Shown here: in pieces, positions 10,087 through 19,794 of the stretch | Position numbering within the stretch: position 1 is the first letter of the stretch | How the letters are laid out: every line of letters starts with the position of its first letter | Notes under the pieces: generated by a model | What the model was told of the DNA's origin: nothing | Database searches by the model: none | What the model saw: only the letters and a program-made list of their open reading frames with translations | Program-made: the position numbers and the translations under genes | Source: Idiomarina baltica OS145 | GTDB taxonomy: Bacteria > Pseudomonadota > Gammaproteobacteria > Enterobacterales > Alteromonadaceae | NCBI RefSeq assembly: GCF_000152885.1 | Contig: NZ_CH672406.1 | Span: forward strand, 108,761-172,760 | DNA length: 64,000 nt | Direction of reading: 5' to 3'

Positions 10087-10830
10087 ATGAACGAACGTCA
10101 ACAAGCCGCGCAGCAAGCACGTGCGCTTGCACAACGCAATAGCACCGCTGTGTTGTCGACTTTATCAAAGAAACTCGGTGGCATGCCGTTTGGTTCAGTA
10201 TCGCCGGTGATGCTGACCGATGAGGGGCATATCGTGTTTTATGTCTCTGACATTGCCCAACATGCGCGCAACCTTAGTCAAGACAATCGTTTGAGCGTCA
10301 CACTTTACGACAGCACCGATAAAGGTGATCAAAATACCCAAGGGCGACTCACGCTCAGTGGTCATGCCCAAGTGATTGACAACAATGACTTGGCCGAACG
10401 CTACTACCAACGCTTTCCAAGTGCCGAAGGCTACAAAAAAGCACATGATTTTAAATTTTGGCAGCTCAACGTAGAGCATATTCGCTTTATTGGCGGCTTT
10501 GGTGAGATATTTTGGCTGGAGCCGAAAGAGTGGTTAGTATCCGCGCCCGAGTGGGATTATAAAGCGGCACTTGGCATGATCACACACATGAATGAGGATC
10601 ATGCCGATGCCTGTGCACTTATCTTGCAACAGCAATTAAACCGACACTCAGATGTGAAGGACAATACGTTCGAAGCGGGCAGTGTCACTATGCGCAGTGT
10701 TTACCCAGACGGCTTTCACCTCAGTTACGATGAGCGCTCCTTTTTCATACCGTTTGAAGCGATTGCGACTAATGGCCAACAAGTGCGCCAGCAACTCGTT
10801 AAAATGACCCATCAAGCGCGCGCCGCATGA
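10087..10830 (+). CDS. hugZ: HugZ/HutZ-family haem-degrading enzyme
   Basis: The 247-residue protein has a split-barrel FMN-binding-like N-terminus (LSTLSKKLGGMPFGS) and the C-terminal HugZ extension with MITHMNEDHADA (about 162-173), where a His ligates haem. HugZ/HutZ proteins open haem to release iron in the cytoplasm. Its place at the end of hmuTUV supports this. AAGAGG lies upstream of the ATG. Confidence 0.9.
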   Translation: MNERQQAAQQARALAQRNSTAVLSTLSKKLGGMPFGSVSPVMLTDEGHIVFYVSDIAQHARNLSQDNRLSVTLYDSTDKGDQNTQGRLTLSGHAQVIDNNDLAERYYQRFPSAEGYKKAHDFKFWQLNVEHIRFIGGFGEIFWLEPKEWLVSAPEWDYKAALGMITHMNEDHADACALILQQQLNRHSDVKDNTFEAGSVTMRSVYPDGFHLSYDERSFFIPFEAIATNGQQVRQQLVKMTHQARAA

Positions 10831-10949
10831 TACGTAAAGCGTGCGCTGCGGCGCACGCACTGATGTTTGCAAGATCAAAGCGCCTCTTTGTGTTAGTCTT
10901 TTTAAACTTTTCCGCTTTACAGCCAAGAGTTAACACAAGGATTTGAGTC

Positions 10950-11387
10950 GTGGACAAACGAATAATGGGTATGCTCGGTGCGGCACTTTTGTTTGTGGGT
11001 ATGTTTTTACCTGTATTCAGCATGCCAACTATCGACGATATTACGTATTTTCAAAACGGTCGGTTTGATCGCATCATCGTCCTCTCGGCCTCGGTGTTTG
11101 CCATGTACTTTGCCTTTGCCCGCAACAGCAAGGGACTTGTAGCAGCAGGTGCTATGAGCTTAGTGTTTGCAGGCTACAGTTTTATTGATATGTACCTGCA
11201 AGTACGCGATATGAAAGCAAGCATTAGAACCGAATCGGTTAACTACGAGTTCGAGGGCTCAATTGATACGATCCTCAATACCATTGAGCTGCAATGGGGC
11301 TGGTATGTGATCGCAGCCGGTGTTTTACTTATCCTTGTCGCAGGGTTTGTCAGTGATAAAGCAAAACACAGCAAAAAGCGAGCATAA
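10950..11387 (+). CDS. Small membrane protein, four predicted TM segments
   Basis: I do not recognise a family. The 145-residue protein starts at GTG 10950, after a purine-rich AAGGATTTGA site, and shows hydrophobic stretches near residues 6-23, 44-58, 63-82 and 115-135, with a Lys-rich C-terminus (KAKHSKKRA) that should lie in the cytoplasm. It follows hugZ by 119 bases in the same direction but probably has its own promoter. An alternative ATG lies five codons in. Confidence 0.65.
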   Translation: MDKRIMGMLGAALLFVGMFLPVFSMPTIDDITYFQNGRFDRIIVLSASVFAMYFAFARNSKGLVAAGAMSLVFAGYSFIDMYLQVRDMKASIRTESVNYEFEGSIDTILNTIELQWGWYVIAAGVLLILVAGFVSDKAKHSKKRA

Positions 11388-11520
11388 CGCCTAAGTGAGT
11401 ATCCGTAGTATTCGCTTGTGCGGCGTCCTTTTAATAATAGTTACGCTTCGTTAATCTGTCACCGCATTGTCACACTGGCTCGCTAATCTGCTATCACGCA
11501 GAAAAAAGGGAGCCTTTGCA

Positions 11521-13215
11521 ATGCTTGATATCAACCGTCGACATTTTTTGAAAGTAGTCGCCTCGGCAGGAGCCGCCGTAACCGTATCCACCGCTTTAGG
11601 TGGCTGTTCATCGCTGGTGCGTGCCGATAACGCGGACACCGTTGACTTCACCCACGGTGTGGCGAGTGGTGACCCGACTACAAACGCGCTGATGCTATGG
11701 ACCCGTGCAGTACCTAAAAATAACGCTAAGCCCGTTATTACCCTAGGTTGGGAAGTGGCGCGTGATCCGAGTTTTAGCGACATTATTCGCAGTGGTACCG
11801 CAACGACCTCTGCTCGCCGCGACTATACCGTTAAAGTGGATGTGCAACAGTTACCCGCTGGCATGTCGCTTTATTATCGCTTTGTTGGGCATGACCAATA
11901 CTCACCCATCGGCGAAGGTGCCACGTTACCTCAACAAGGCATTGACTCTATTCGTTTAGGGGTATTTTCTTGCTCGAACTATCCGGCGGGTTTCTTTAAC
12001 CCCTACCATCACGCAAGCCAAGATGACACTATCGATTTTGTGTTGCATTTAGGCGACTACATCTATGAATACGGCGCCGGTGGTTATGGCTACGACGATG
12101 CCGAACGCATTGGTCGCACCTTCCCGGATAATAACAACAAAGAGATCGTCTCGCTTGATGATTATCGCCGACGTTACGCGCTGTACCGAACAGACGAAGG
12201 ATTAAAGGCGCTGCATGCCACCAAATCCTTTATTGTGGTGTGGGATGATCACGAGATCGCCAACGATACATACAAAGACGGTGCACAAAATCATCAACCC
12301 GACACTGAGGGTGATTTTTACCAACGCCGTGCCGCAGCCATTCAAGCCTATTATGAGTGGATGCCGATTCGCCCGCCACAAGGTGATGCTAGCCTACAAA
12401 TTTACCGTTCGTTTGAGCTAGGTGATCTCGCCAACCTGATCATGCTAGACACCCGCATTATTGGTCGCGATAAACAATTAGCGTACGCTGACTTTACCGA
12501 TGCCAGTACCGGCGAGTTTGATAGCCAAGGTTTTCAGGCGGCCATGCAAAGCGATCGCAGTATCTTAGGTAAAAAACAACTGCAATGGTTGGTCAATCAA
12601 TTGGCTCAGTCAAATGCGCGTTGGCAGATCCTCGGGCAGCAACTGTTGATGGCTCGCATGAACTTCCCTGCCGCCATTATTGGCTCTAAAGATCGCTCCA
12701 CCATCGCCAATAAACTGCTAAAAGCCGCCCAGCTCAAGCAAGCGCGTGCCAACGGCCAACAACTCACTGAGCAACAGCAACGCTACATTGATACCGTCAC
12801 GCCATATAACCTCGATGCATGGGATGGCTATGCAATGGAGCGTGAAGTTTTGTTTCAGCAGGTAAAACAAATGGGCAAAAAGATCGTCGTCTTAGCCGGC
12901 GATACGCATAATGCCTGGCACAACCATCTCACCACGCATACCGGTGAGCAGATCGGTGTGGAGTTTGGTACCAGTTCAGTGTCATCGCCCGGAATGGAAA
13001 CCTATCTCGGCCTTGATGATGCCACCGCAAAAAAACTAGCGCAGGCATTACCGACTGTTATCAAAGATCTGCAATACACCAACTTGCACGAACGTGGTTA
13101 TATGGTCACCCAGATCAGTAAAGATGCCATTGATAACGAGTGGCGATTCGTTGATACCATCAAATCAAAAGATTATCAGCTGAGCGGGACACACCGAGCA
13201 CAATTCCGCGGTTAG
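11521..13215 (+). CDS. phoD: PhoD-type alkaline phosphatase, Tat-exported
   Basis: The 564-residue protein opens with a twin-arginine signal, RRHFLK (residues 6-11), and a lipobox-like LGGC near residue 30. PhoD motifs follow: FTHGVASGDP, FSCSNYPAGFFNPY (metal-site Cys), LHLGDYIYEYG, WDDHEIANDTYKDGA and LAGDTHNAWH. These phosphodiesterase/monoesterases use Fe and Ca to release phosphate outside the cytoplasm. GGGAG precedes the ATG at 11521; an upstream in-frame start at 11467 would bury the Tat motif. A strong terminator follows. Confidence 0.93.
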   Translation: MLDINRRHFLKVVASAGAAVTVSTALGGCSSLVRADNADTVDFTHGVASGDPTTNALMLWTRAVPKNNAKPVITLGWEVARDPSFSDIIRSGTATTSARRDYTVKVDVQQLPAGMSLYYRFVGHDQYSPIGEGATLPQQGIDSIRLGVFSCSNYPAGFFNPYHHASQDDTIDFVLHLGDYIYEYGAGGYGYDDAERIGRTFPDNNNKEIVSLDDYRRRYALYRTDEGLKALHATKSFIVVWDDHEIANDTYKDGAQNHQPDTEGDFYQRRAAAIQAYYEWMPIRPPQGDASLQIYRSFELGDLANLIMLDTRIIGRDKQLAYADFTDASTGEFDSQGFQAAMQSDRSILGKKQLQWLVNQLAQSNARWQILGQQLLMARMNFPAAIIGSKDRSTIANKLLKAAQLKQARANGQQLTEQQQRYIDTVTPYNLDAWDGYAMEREVLFQQVKQMGKKIVVLAGDTHNAWHNHLTTHTGEQIGVEFGTSSVSSPGMETYLGLDDATAKKLAQALPTVIKDLQYTNLHERGYMVTQISKDAIDNEWRFVDTIKSKDYQLSGTHRAQFRG

Positions 13216-13226
13216 TCACACAGCTC

Positions 13227-13269
13227 AAAAAAAGCCGGTACGCGCTTCCATACACGCACCGGCTTTTTT
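13227..13269. terminator. Bidirectional rho-independent terminator
   Basis: AAAAAAGCCGGT at about 13228-13239 pairs with ACCGGCTTTTTT at 13258-13269, giving an A-rich left side and U-rich right side. It lies between convergent phoD and the second TonB receptor gene and can serve both. Confidence 0.88.
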
Positions 13270-13280
13270 GTTTGTCATGC

Positions 13281-15632
13281 TTACCATTCTAAGCGCTGAC
13301 GAAACTCGAGGTAAACTAAGCGGCTGGGTCCGGCAATAAACGTCGGGTTACCAAAGCTTCCGCCCGTGTTGCCGGCATCAACAAGATAGTCTTTATCGAG
13401 TAAATTACTACCCTTCAGCACTAAGCTCCAGCCCGCCTGCTCGTCATACAAACCGACGCTGCCATTTAACAACGTGACGGCGTCTTCCTTAATTGGAATA
13501 CCAGCAATCGGCGCGTTCGCAGGCTCAAAGAAAATCTCAGAGCGGTAAGTCGCAACTAAAGAGCTACGCAACATCAAACCATCACTGACCGTCATATCGT
13601 TCATCAGACCTAAGCTGGATGTCCACTCCGGCTGTAACCTAAATCGGTTGCCCGCCAACTGTCCGTTATTCGCATCATCGTCAATCTGAGCGTCCAAATA
13701 GGCAACATGACCAAAGAGCTCTAACTGATTAGAGAGGTACGCGGTAAATTCAGTTTCAACACCCCAGTTAGTCGCATCACCTGCATTATCGGTATAAAAG
13801 TTACCGGCATCATCTTGCAACGTCACCTGAAAATCTGAATAGTCCTGATAAAAGATCGAAGCGCTGTAGTTAACTGCATCGGCCCAGTTACCTTTGATAC
13901 CCGTCTCGTAGTTCCAAATCGTCTCAGCGGGGATCTCGGACGAATCGGCAACCACCTCGCCCTGCTCGTTAAGTGTTGAACTTACATCCACGACAAACGA
14001 ACGTTGGCCTTTAGATAGGGTCGCGAACCAATTGGTATCCTTATTGAGTGCGTACAACACATTGATTCGCGGGAGTAATGCACTGTCATCACCGGAGTCA
14101 CTCAATACCGCGCCTCCTGTAGAAACCGTCGGTAGCAAGGGTTGCGTAGGCTGTCCCAATAAAGTCAGTAATTGGCTATTAGGCATGATGGCCGCAAAGC
14201 CGCTTTCGCGTGACTCGTCAATATATCGCAGACCACCGGAAACAGTGAGTTCTTCGCTGATATCATAAGTTATATCAAAGAAAGCCGACCAAGAACGATT
14301 ATCACCCATATTGGTGTAGCTGCCTTGGTACGCAATTTCATTGAGTGCTCCACCCGTTAATACAGGCGTAAGCAAATTGACGCTGCCGTCTTCGTTAACA
14401 CACGGCAATCCAGTACCTAACGCACCCACACAGTTAAAGTAGATTGATTCCTCGGTGCTAAATGGCACACGTTGAGAGCCTTCTTCGCTAAAATAGTTAG
14501 CGCCCCAAAGAATAAACGCGTTATCTAATGTATGGCTAAAGCGTAATTCTTGGCTCCACTGCTCGCCTTGCGCATCTTCAGCAAACTCCAAGAACCACGC
14601 CTGGGTGCCATCCGCATCAAAAATCTCTAACGAATCAAATTCGCGATAACCCGTGACCGATGTCAAAGTGGTGGTATCATTTAGACGCCAGTCAACCGTT
14701 AAGTTGAAGTCATCAATCGTGCGATCAAGACCCAACTTAGGCGCACCAAGTACTTCTTCCGAGTAGGGTGAGCCGGTCATTTCAACAAAACTATAAGGGC
14801 TGGTATCACCACCGGTTGGTGCGTATATGCCGTTTTTAAACGCAGTCCCCGTGTCATCATTCTTTTCGTAGCTATAGATAAAGTCGGCAGTAACCGCATC
14901 GCTTGGTGTATAACGTAACGAAAGGCGCGCACCCGTACGTTCAATACCATTCATATCATCTTGCTCAGGCGCGATGTTATCAATATAGCCATCACGCTCA
15001 CGATAACTGAAGGCTAGACGCCCTTTCAGATCCTCGCCCGCCAAGTTAATAAAACCGTCCGCACGACGCTGCGACAAGTTGCCCGCACCTAACGCCAATT
15101 CGGCATTATCAAAGTCATCTGGCTTGCGAGTAATTACGCTAATAGCGCCCACTGCTGCTGCGGTACCAAATAATGTCGCCTGAGGTCCTTTAACCACCTC
15201 TACACGCTCAATATCAAACAGCTCAAAATAAGAGCCACGTGAACGCGACACATCGACACCGTTGTAGTAAATCGAAACACGCGGAGAAATTTGTGACGAG
15301 CCGCTATCCGACGTAATCCCACGGATCACAAAGCCCGGGTTGTTAGGACTTTGCTCCTGAATCACCAGACCTGGCGTGAGATCCGAGATCATATCCAACT
15401 CACTCAAACCGAGCTCTTCTAAGCGCTTACCATCAAACGCTGAAATGCTCGCAGGCACATCCACTATCGATTGCGTGCGTTTTTGCGCAGTCACTTCAAT
15501 TCGTTCGAGTTTATCTTGGGCATTGTCTTGTTGTTCATCTTGGGCATAACTCAGCGCCGGCAACGAAGCCAAAACGGGTAACGCCAAAACCAATGCGCGC
15601 GTAATCACGTTGCGTGTAAAAGTGTATTTCAT
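13281..15632 (-). CDS. TonB-dependent outer-membrane receptor
   Basis: The 783-residue protein has a signal peptide, a TonB box region (LERIEVTAQKR), a plug with FVIRGITSDSGSSQ and VEVVKGPQATLFG, and a barrel ending in a terminal aromatic region (EFRQRLEW). This plug style is common in sphingomonad and alteromonad receptors for siderophores or complex organics; the ligand cannot be told. The ATG at 15632 is preferred over the upstream TTG because GGAT lies at suitable distance. It has no transporter partner nearby. Confidence 0.88.
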   Translation of the reverse strand: MKYTFTRNVITRALVLALPVLASLPALSYAQDEQQDNAQDKLERIEVTAQKRTQSIVDVPASISAFDGKRLEELGLSELDMISDLTPGLVIQEQSPNNPGFVIRGITSDSGSSQISPRVSIYYNGVDVSRSRGSYFELFDIERVEVVKGPQATLFGTAAAVGAISVITRKPDDFDNAELALGAGNLSQRRADGFINLAGEDLKGRLAFSYRERDGYIDNIAPEQDDMNGIERTGARLSLRYTPSDAVTADFIYSYEKNDDTGTAFKNGIYAPTGGDTSPYSFVEMTGSPYSEEVLGAPKLGLDRTIDDFNLTVDWRLNDTTTLTSVTGYREFDSLEIFDADGTQAWFLEFAEDAQGEQWSQELRFSHTLDNAFILWGANYFSEEGSQRVPFSTEESIYFNCVGALGTGLPCVNEDGSVNLLTPVLTGGALNEIAYQGSYTNMGDNRSWSAFFDITYDISEELTVSGGLRYIDESRESGFAAIMPNSQLLTLLGQPTQPLLPTVSTGGAVLSDSGDDSALLPRINVLYALNKDTNWFATLSKGQRSFVVDVSSTLNEQGEVVADSSEIPAETIWNYETGIKGNWADAVNYSASIFYQDYSDFQVTLQDDAGNFYTDNAGDATNWGVETEFTAYLSNQLELFGHVAYLDAQIDDDANNGQLAGNRFRLQPEWTSSLGLMNDMTVSDGLMLRSSLVATYRSEIFFEPANAPIAGIPIKEDAVTLLNGSVGLYDEQAGWSLVLKGSNLLDKDYLVDAGNTGGSFGNPTFIAGPSRLVYLEFRQRLEW

Positions 15633-15837
15633 ATCCAATCATCCGTTTGAAAAGTCTGCGCAAAAGATAGGTGGCTTTAATGACAATTCAGGTGCGGATA
15701 AATGACAGAATGCTGAAATTATTGTGTCAACGAGACAAGCTTTATAAGCTGATTTAGAAGTCTCAAATAATACTTGAGCTACTATGCCTGACGAAAAGGC
15801 ATACTCCTGAGGGGAACTGCAGATTAAAAGTTGGGGC

Positions 15838-16107
15838 TTAACGCCCCTGTTGCTGCTTATTAAACACCCTACCCGAGTGAATTAAACTGGTTAGTTTGAT
15901 GAACGGCTTAATGATCAACTGAGCGCTGCCTACGATAAACAACCACGTCCCACTATCCACTAAGGACTCGTTTAAAAAGAAGAAGCTACCGATTAAAAAC
16001 CAGACTGCGATGAGCAAGTCGTTTAGCGCGCCTAATGCTTCATACCGGCGTTGAATAACGATATGCCGCTTTCCTAAGTCGAGATCTAATTCCGTGTTTT
16101 GGGTCAT
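15838..16107 (-). CDS. YrhK-domain small membrane protein
   Basis: The 89-residue protein has a short polar N-terminus, the stretch GKRHIVIQRRYEALGALND, then two TM helices separated by a short loop; this matches the YrhK domain. The function of this family is unknown. The start at 16107 has AGGA five bases upstream. A longer frame to 16284 runs through a G-rich homopolymer and shows no added conservation, so I reject it. Confidence 0.78.
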   Translation of the reverse strand: MTQNTELDLDLGKRHIVIQRRYEALGALNDLLIAVWFLIGSFFFLNESLVDSGTWLFIVGSAQLIIKPFIKLTSLIHSGRVFNKQQQGR

Positions 16108-16395
16108 AGTATTCCTGTATGTCATTGGAATTACGTTTAAGCGTTTCGTTAATATCCCACGGGCATCGCTGTTGTCGCAAGTGATTGGGGGGGGGTGAAT
16201 TATCGATAAGTATGGTTTGGTCTGATTTGTGCCAAGAGCAGCCGTCCATACGCTAGCATCTAAGCGGCAGAAATGTACGTACAACTGACCTTCATTACTC
16301 TTTATCTGAATGAATAGATCTTATTCTTAAAAAAGGTAGTGTTACAATCAAGTCATAAGTAATGAGCATCTATGTCCCTCAATAGGTAAGTATGT

Positions 16396-16845
16396 ATGAA
16401 GTTAGATATCCGATCGGGAACGATAGAGGAAGTTTTAAAGGTTAATGTTCAAATCCCTGAGTTCGATGGAAGGACAACAGCCAGTAAAATAAGTACAAAA
16501 TTAACAGGAAAAGCGCACTTAATTCTTGTCGCTAGCCACGCTGAAAAGCCAATAGCATACAAAATAGGTTATGAGATTTCGGATACGGAATTTTACAGTT
16601 GGCTTGGCGGAGTCATACCAAACTACAGAAAAAAAGGTGTGGCCACTAAGCTTCGCGAGAAGCAAGAATCATGGGCGCTTAATCATGGATATAGTACCAT
16701 CAGTGTAAAGTCGATGAACCGATATCGAGCAATGTTACAATTGCTAATCTCAAATGGCTATTACATATCGGGCTATGAAGATAATGGTTGTGTTGCTAGT
16801 AGTAAAATCAAATTTATCAAGCACTTAAATAAAATAGCAGAATAA
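16396..16845 (+). CDS. GNAT-family N-acetyltransferase
   Basis: The 149-residue protein has the GNAT acetyl-CoA loop in GGVIPNYRKKGVATKLREKQ (about 74-93) followed by an amphipathic helix and a beta-bulge region SVKSMNRYRAMLQLLISNGY. The substrate is unknown; the family includes amino-acid, antibiotic and protein acetyltransferases. It is monocistronic and AT-rich compared with upstream genes, which hints at recent acquisition. Confidence 0.82.
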   Translation: MKLDIRSGTIEEVLKVNVQIPEFDGRTTASKISTKLTGKAHLILVASHAEKPIAYKIGYEISDTEFYSWLGGVIPNYRKKGVATKLREKQESWALNHGYSTISVKSMNRYRAMLQLLISNGYYISGYEDNGCVASSKIKFIKHLNKIAE

Positions 16846-17076
16846 ACGTTTTTATACCTTATAGCGATTGGTGAACGTCTGCTCGTTGTCTTAAGAAGAC
16901 CACCACGAGCGCTGTGGTGATGGTCTGGTAATCGCTCATAACGGACAAACTGCTTGATTTCAGGAGCGGACGTTAACGCTCGAGTACAAGAATAGTGTCG
17001 GCTTGTATGTATTGCTCTCAGCTTTAGGGATTTGGCGATATCGCTCCGTACACTTGCTCATGTTTCATATTAAAGT
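16846..17076. other. Intergenic region with inverted repeats, no gene seen
   Basis: No convincing ORF is present. The text has several partial inverted repeats (for example CCACCACGAGCGC..GTGGTGATGG near 16900-16922) and GAGCGGAC close to 16964, a piece shared with the dispersed repeat noted at 18541 and 21455. It may be decayed mobile DNA. Confidence 0.4.
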
Positions 17077-18327
17077 CTAATCAATTCTAAACTCCTTAAT
17101 ATGTTTAAGTTTGCCCTGAGCATCAGTAACTTTAAGTATTCGCGTTGATTCCGAAATGAAAATGCCACTCGGTACACTAGTGTCGTGAATGACGATTCTA
17201 TCGGAGGGGACTTCGTCGGAGTTACCGACTTTGTACGCTTCAATTGTGCATGGAAAAAACTGTTTGCACCACGACGGGTCAACGGGCATTAATTCTTTAC
17301 CCAATCGTGCCCATTGGGGACGGTTTAAGCGGTACTCAGTACGCGGCCAAATTACGGTAACATCGTACTCTTCCGGCGTTGGAGACCAATACTCACCGTT
17401 CCCTTTTGTTAGCACAACGGGATTACTGAAATCATGTTTATCGATGACCCAAGTATAACTTTTGGGTTCGTATTTTACGTCGCTTCGCTCGGTGAAGTCT
17501 GTTTGATTGATGGTCAGTGGATCGGTCTTTAGCGACTCTTTCAAATAGTGAGCGAGCCATCGGCTTTCATTAATGTGACTATATCCCACATGAATGAGCA
17601 TTTTGGCATCGGGCTCACTGTTAAATACTTTTGTGCGAAGATTCTTCACAGCACTTCGCTCCCGCGCCTCTGTTCCCGCTCCGACTTCAGAACCGTAATC
17701 ATAGGATACGAGTTGAAACCCCAACTGACGAGCTCGCAGCACTAAATTGGAAAAAAGCGGTTCATTTGTGTAAAAGCCTGCTTTCTCGTTAACGTATTCA
17801 GGGGGTAACTTATTTTCAGCGTTAGCCGAGAGTGCCTCTAAAGCCAAATAGCGAAATCCTTGGTTCCATAGACTTTCCAGTAACCTGTAGGTGAGAATGC
17901 GGTGTTGCGGTACATGGTGAGCTTCGTTGACCATCACTATTTGATACTTACCAGCGGTATCAGCAATGTTTTTGACAGCATCTTGTGTTTTCAACGCTTT
18001 AACCGCGGTGTTTAACTGATCAGAGTAAGGGTCGTGTTGATCAAAGGCATACAGGGCTTGCTGGTGTTGCCCCGTAAATGAATATGCTGTGCCAAGCTCT
18101 TGCAGCAGAAAATCGAGCACAGGATGATTATCTTCATACTCTAATAAAAGTGCCTCCAAAATTTCGATTTTAGCACTTAAGGTTTTTCCATTGGTTTGTT
18201 CATAGACTCGACTAGACGCCCTATTTATTTCCTTTAAATATTCTTCTGCAGACAACTCGTCAGCAGAGAGCGGCAACACACTGAATAAAGTGATCATGAA
18301 TACCGCAACCAAGTTGAACGTTTTCAC
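17077..18327 (-). CDS. Exported EreA/ChaN-like protein with EAHH motif
   Basis: The 416-residue protein has a signal peptide cleaved near SADE (about 22-25), a helical TPR-like region to about residue 110, then a core beginning IVMVNEAHHVPQHR (about 130-143). E-x-HH motifs of this kind mark the erythromycin-esterase/ChaN/TIKI superfamily, where the His and Glu residues form a metal or haem site. A second His region, LIHVGYSH, follows near 243-250. The activity is unknown: a hydrolase or a haem-binding lipoprotein-like role are both possible. It has its own short 5' region and no obvious operon partner. Confidence 0.6.
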   Translation of the reverse strand: MKTFNLVAVFMITLFSVLPLSADELSAEEYLKEINRASSRVYEQTNGKTLSAKIEILEALLLEYEDNHPVLDFLLQELGTAYSFTGQHQQALYAFDQHDPYSDQLNTAVKALKTQDAVKNIADTAGKYQIVMVNEAHHVPQHRILTYRLLESLWNQGFRYLALEALSANAENKLPPEYVNEKAGFYTNEPLFSNLVLRARQLGFQLVSYDYGSEVGAGTEARERSAVKNLRTKVFNSEPDAKMLIHVGYSHINESRWLAHYLKESLKTDPLTINQTDFTERSDVKYEPKSYTWVIDKHDFSNPVVLTKGNGEYWSPTPEEYDVTVIWPRTEYRLNRPQWARLGKELMPVDPSWCKQFFPCTIEAYKVGNSDEVPSDRIVIHDTSVPSGIFISESTRILKVTDAQGKLKHIKEFRID

Positions 18328-18623
18328 AAATTATATTCCTTGAATTATTGTTGTTGGCGTGACCTTAGAGTGACCTTCATTTTTTTCAATACGAATCACC
18401 GTAAACAACTTATATAAACACCAAAATAACAAAACACGCAAAATTTTCGAAGTGAGCGAGCCTCGTATTTTCGGCATTCCTCATACTGATGAGCAACGTA
18501 GAGGCTAGTCACTATTTGAAGTAGACCAAGAGTCAGAAATGTCTGCTGCTCGCTCATTGCTGACGTTCAGCTTTGTGCCAAGAGCGGACCGTGGTATCAG
18601 CTGACCTTGCCGCTTCAATTAAC
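18328..18623. other. Intergenic region containing a dispersed repeat
   Basis: There is no gene. Bases 18541-18595 hold a CTGCTCGCTCATTGCTGACG-type repeat ending TTTGTGCCAAGAGCGGAC, related to copies near 21448-21484 and 16219-16234. The remainder is AT-rich and unremarkable. Confidence 0.5.
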
Positions 18624-19793
18624 TTACGCGAGTACCGTAGTGGGAGTTATTTTGACGCGATAAATATCGCTAGTTTGTTCGATACTCACGCTCCAGTTCA
18701 TGACTTTAGCGATGCGTTTTACTAAATACTGACCATGACCCAAGCCCTGATAGTAAGGACGCTCTGAGGACTCCCCCAAACTATTTTCAAAAACAATCGC
18801 CCCACCATCACTTTGATGAACCCTGAGACCGCTAGCATCGCCATGGTAAAAACCATTGCTTATCAGGTTCTGACACAACAAACTGATTAAATTTTGATTG
18901 CCGTATACTCTAAGTCGGGGTGGAAGGTCGACATGACAGTCAAAAACAAGGTCCGGGTGCACACGATGAATTCCTAAAATGGCCTCCTCTAGCAGCGGCA
19001 CAAAACTCAATTCAGTAAAGTTGAGGTTTTCCTTGCGAGCCAGAGCAAGTAACACATTGATTGTTTGTTGGAGCTCACTCGTTGCATGCTGCAAAAGCTT
19101 CATCGTGTCAGGTGGTAGGGCGTCATCACGAATGAGTGTCAGAGTGTTTTTGATTAACGTAATCGGTGTACGTAATTCATGGCTAACGTCGCGCGTAAAG
19201 TCTTTTTCACGTTGCAAAGCGCTCTGCAATTCAGAGTAAGTGTAATAAAAAGCATCCGCTAACTGACCAATTTCGTCCTCACGAGATAAACGTTTAATCG
19301 ACGCGTCAGCATTGTCACGTTGCCGAAGAACCTGCTCCGTCAGGTTGCGAATGGGCTGAGCTATTCGGTTCGCGATAATCCAAGTAGCAAGCAAAGCCAA
19401 TACGATAGCAGCCAGCGCCAAACTCGTGTTAAATAAATTTAACACGCCATTAAATCTGGAAAAAGGTAAGGCTTCGGTTGCATCTAACAGTTTCCATACC
19501 GGGGCTCCTTGCGCGTCTTTGGTTGCGTAGCTATAAACCGTCTGCTCTACGCATTCATAGACAGTTATGTTCGTATCATGGAGTAAAGACGTTGAGTTGC
19601 ACGCTGGCAAATCTACTTCGGAATACACTGTCGTTATCATTCCGGGTGGGTCAGTCTCTAACAAGACTGACGCTGTAACGGCTTCAGATGTGGTGATCGC
19701 GAGATAGCTCAGGCGCATGTAGACGAAGCTAATGATGAGAACCAAAACGCCAAATGAGATGAATAACTTGGCTCTTATGCTATTAGCCCTCAT
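18624..19793 (-). CDS. Sensor histidine kinase with HAMP domain
   Basis: The 389-residue protein has an N-terminal TM helix, a periplasmic loop with three cysteines, a second TM, HAMP (about 150-205), and HisKA with phosphoacceptor His in DVSHELRTPITL (about 220-231). The ATPase domain shows the N-box NLISNGFYHG and a G-box GLGHGQYLV. It phosphorylates the adjacent regulator in response to an unknown envelope signal. The ATG at 19793 starts one base after the regulator's stop; a longer frame inside the regulator gene is less likely. Confidence 0.9.
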   Translation of the reverse strand: MRANSIRAKLFISFGVLVLIISFVYMRLSYLAITTSEAVTASVLLETDPPGMITTVYSEVDLPACNSTSLLHDTNITVYECVEQTVYSYATKDAQGAPVWKLLDATEALPFSRFNGVLNLFNTSLALAAIVLALLATWIIANRIAQPIRNLTEQVLRQRDNADASIKRLSREDEIGQLADAFYYTYSELQSALQREKDFTRDVSHELRTPITLIKNTLTLIRDDALPPDTMKLLQHATSELQQTINVLLALARKENLNFTELSFVPLLEEAILGIHRVHPDLVFDCHVDLPPRLRVYGNQNLISLLCQNLISNGFYHGDASGLRVHQSDGGAIVFENSLGESSERPYYQGLGHGQYLVKRIAKVMNWSVSIEQTSDIYRVKITPTTVLA

Positions 19794-19794
19794 C

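Noticed and set aside
15838-16284. Longer YrhK reading frame
   Set aside because: The extension passes a run of nine G/C bases and has no family match; the ATG at 16107 has a good ribosome site and gives the normal family length.
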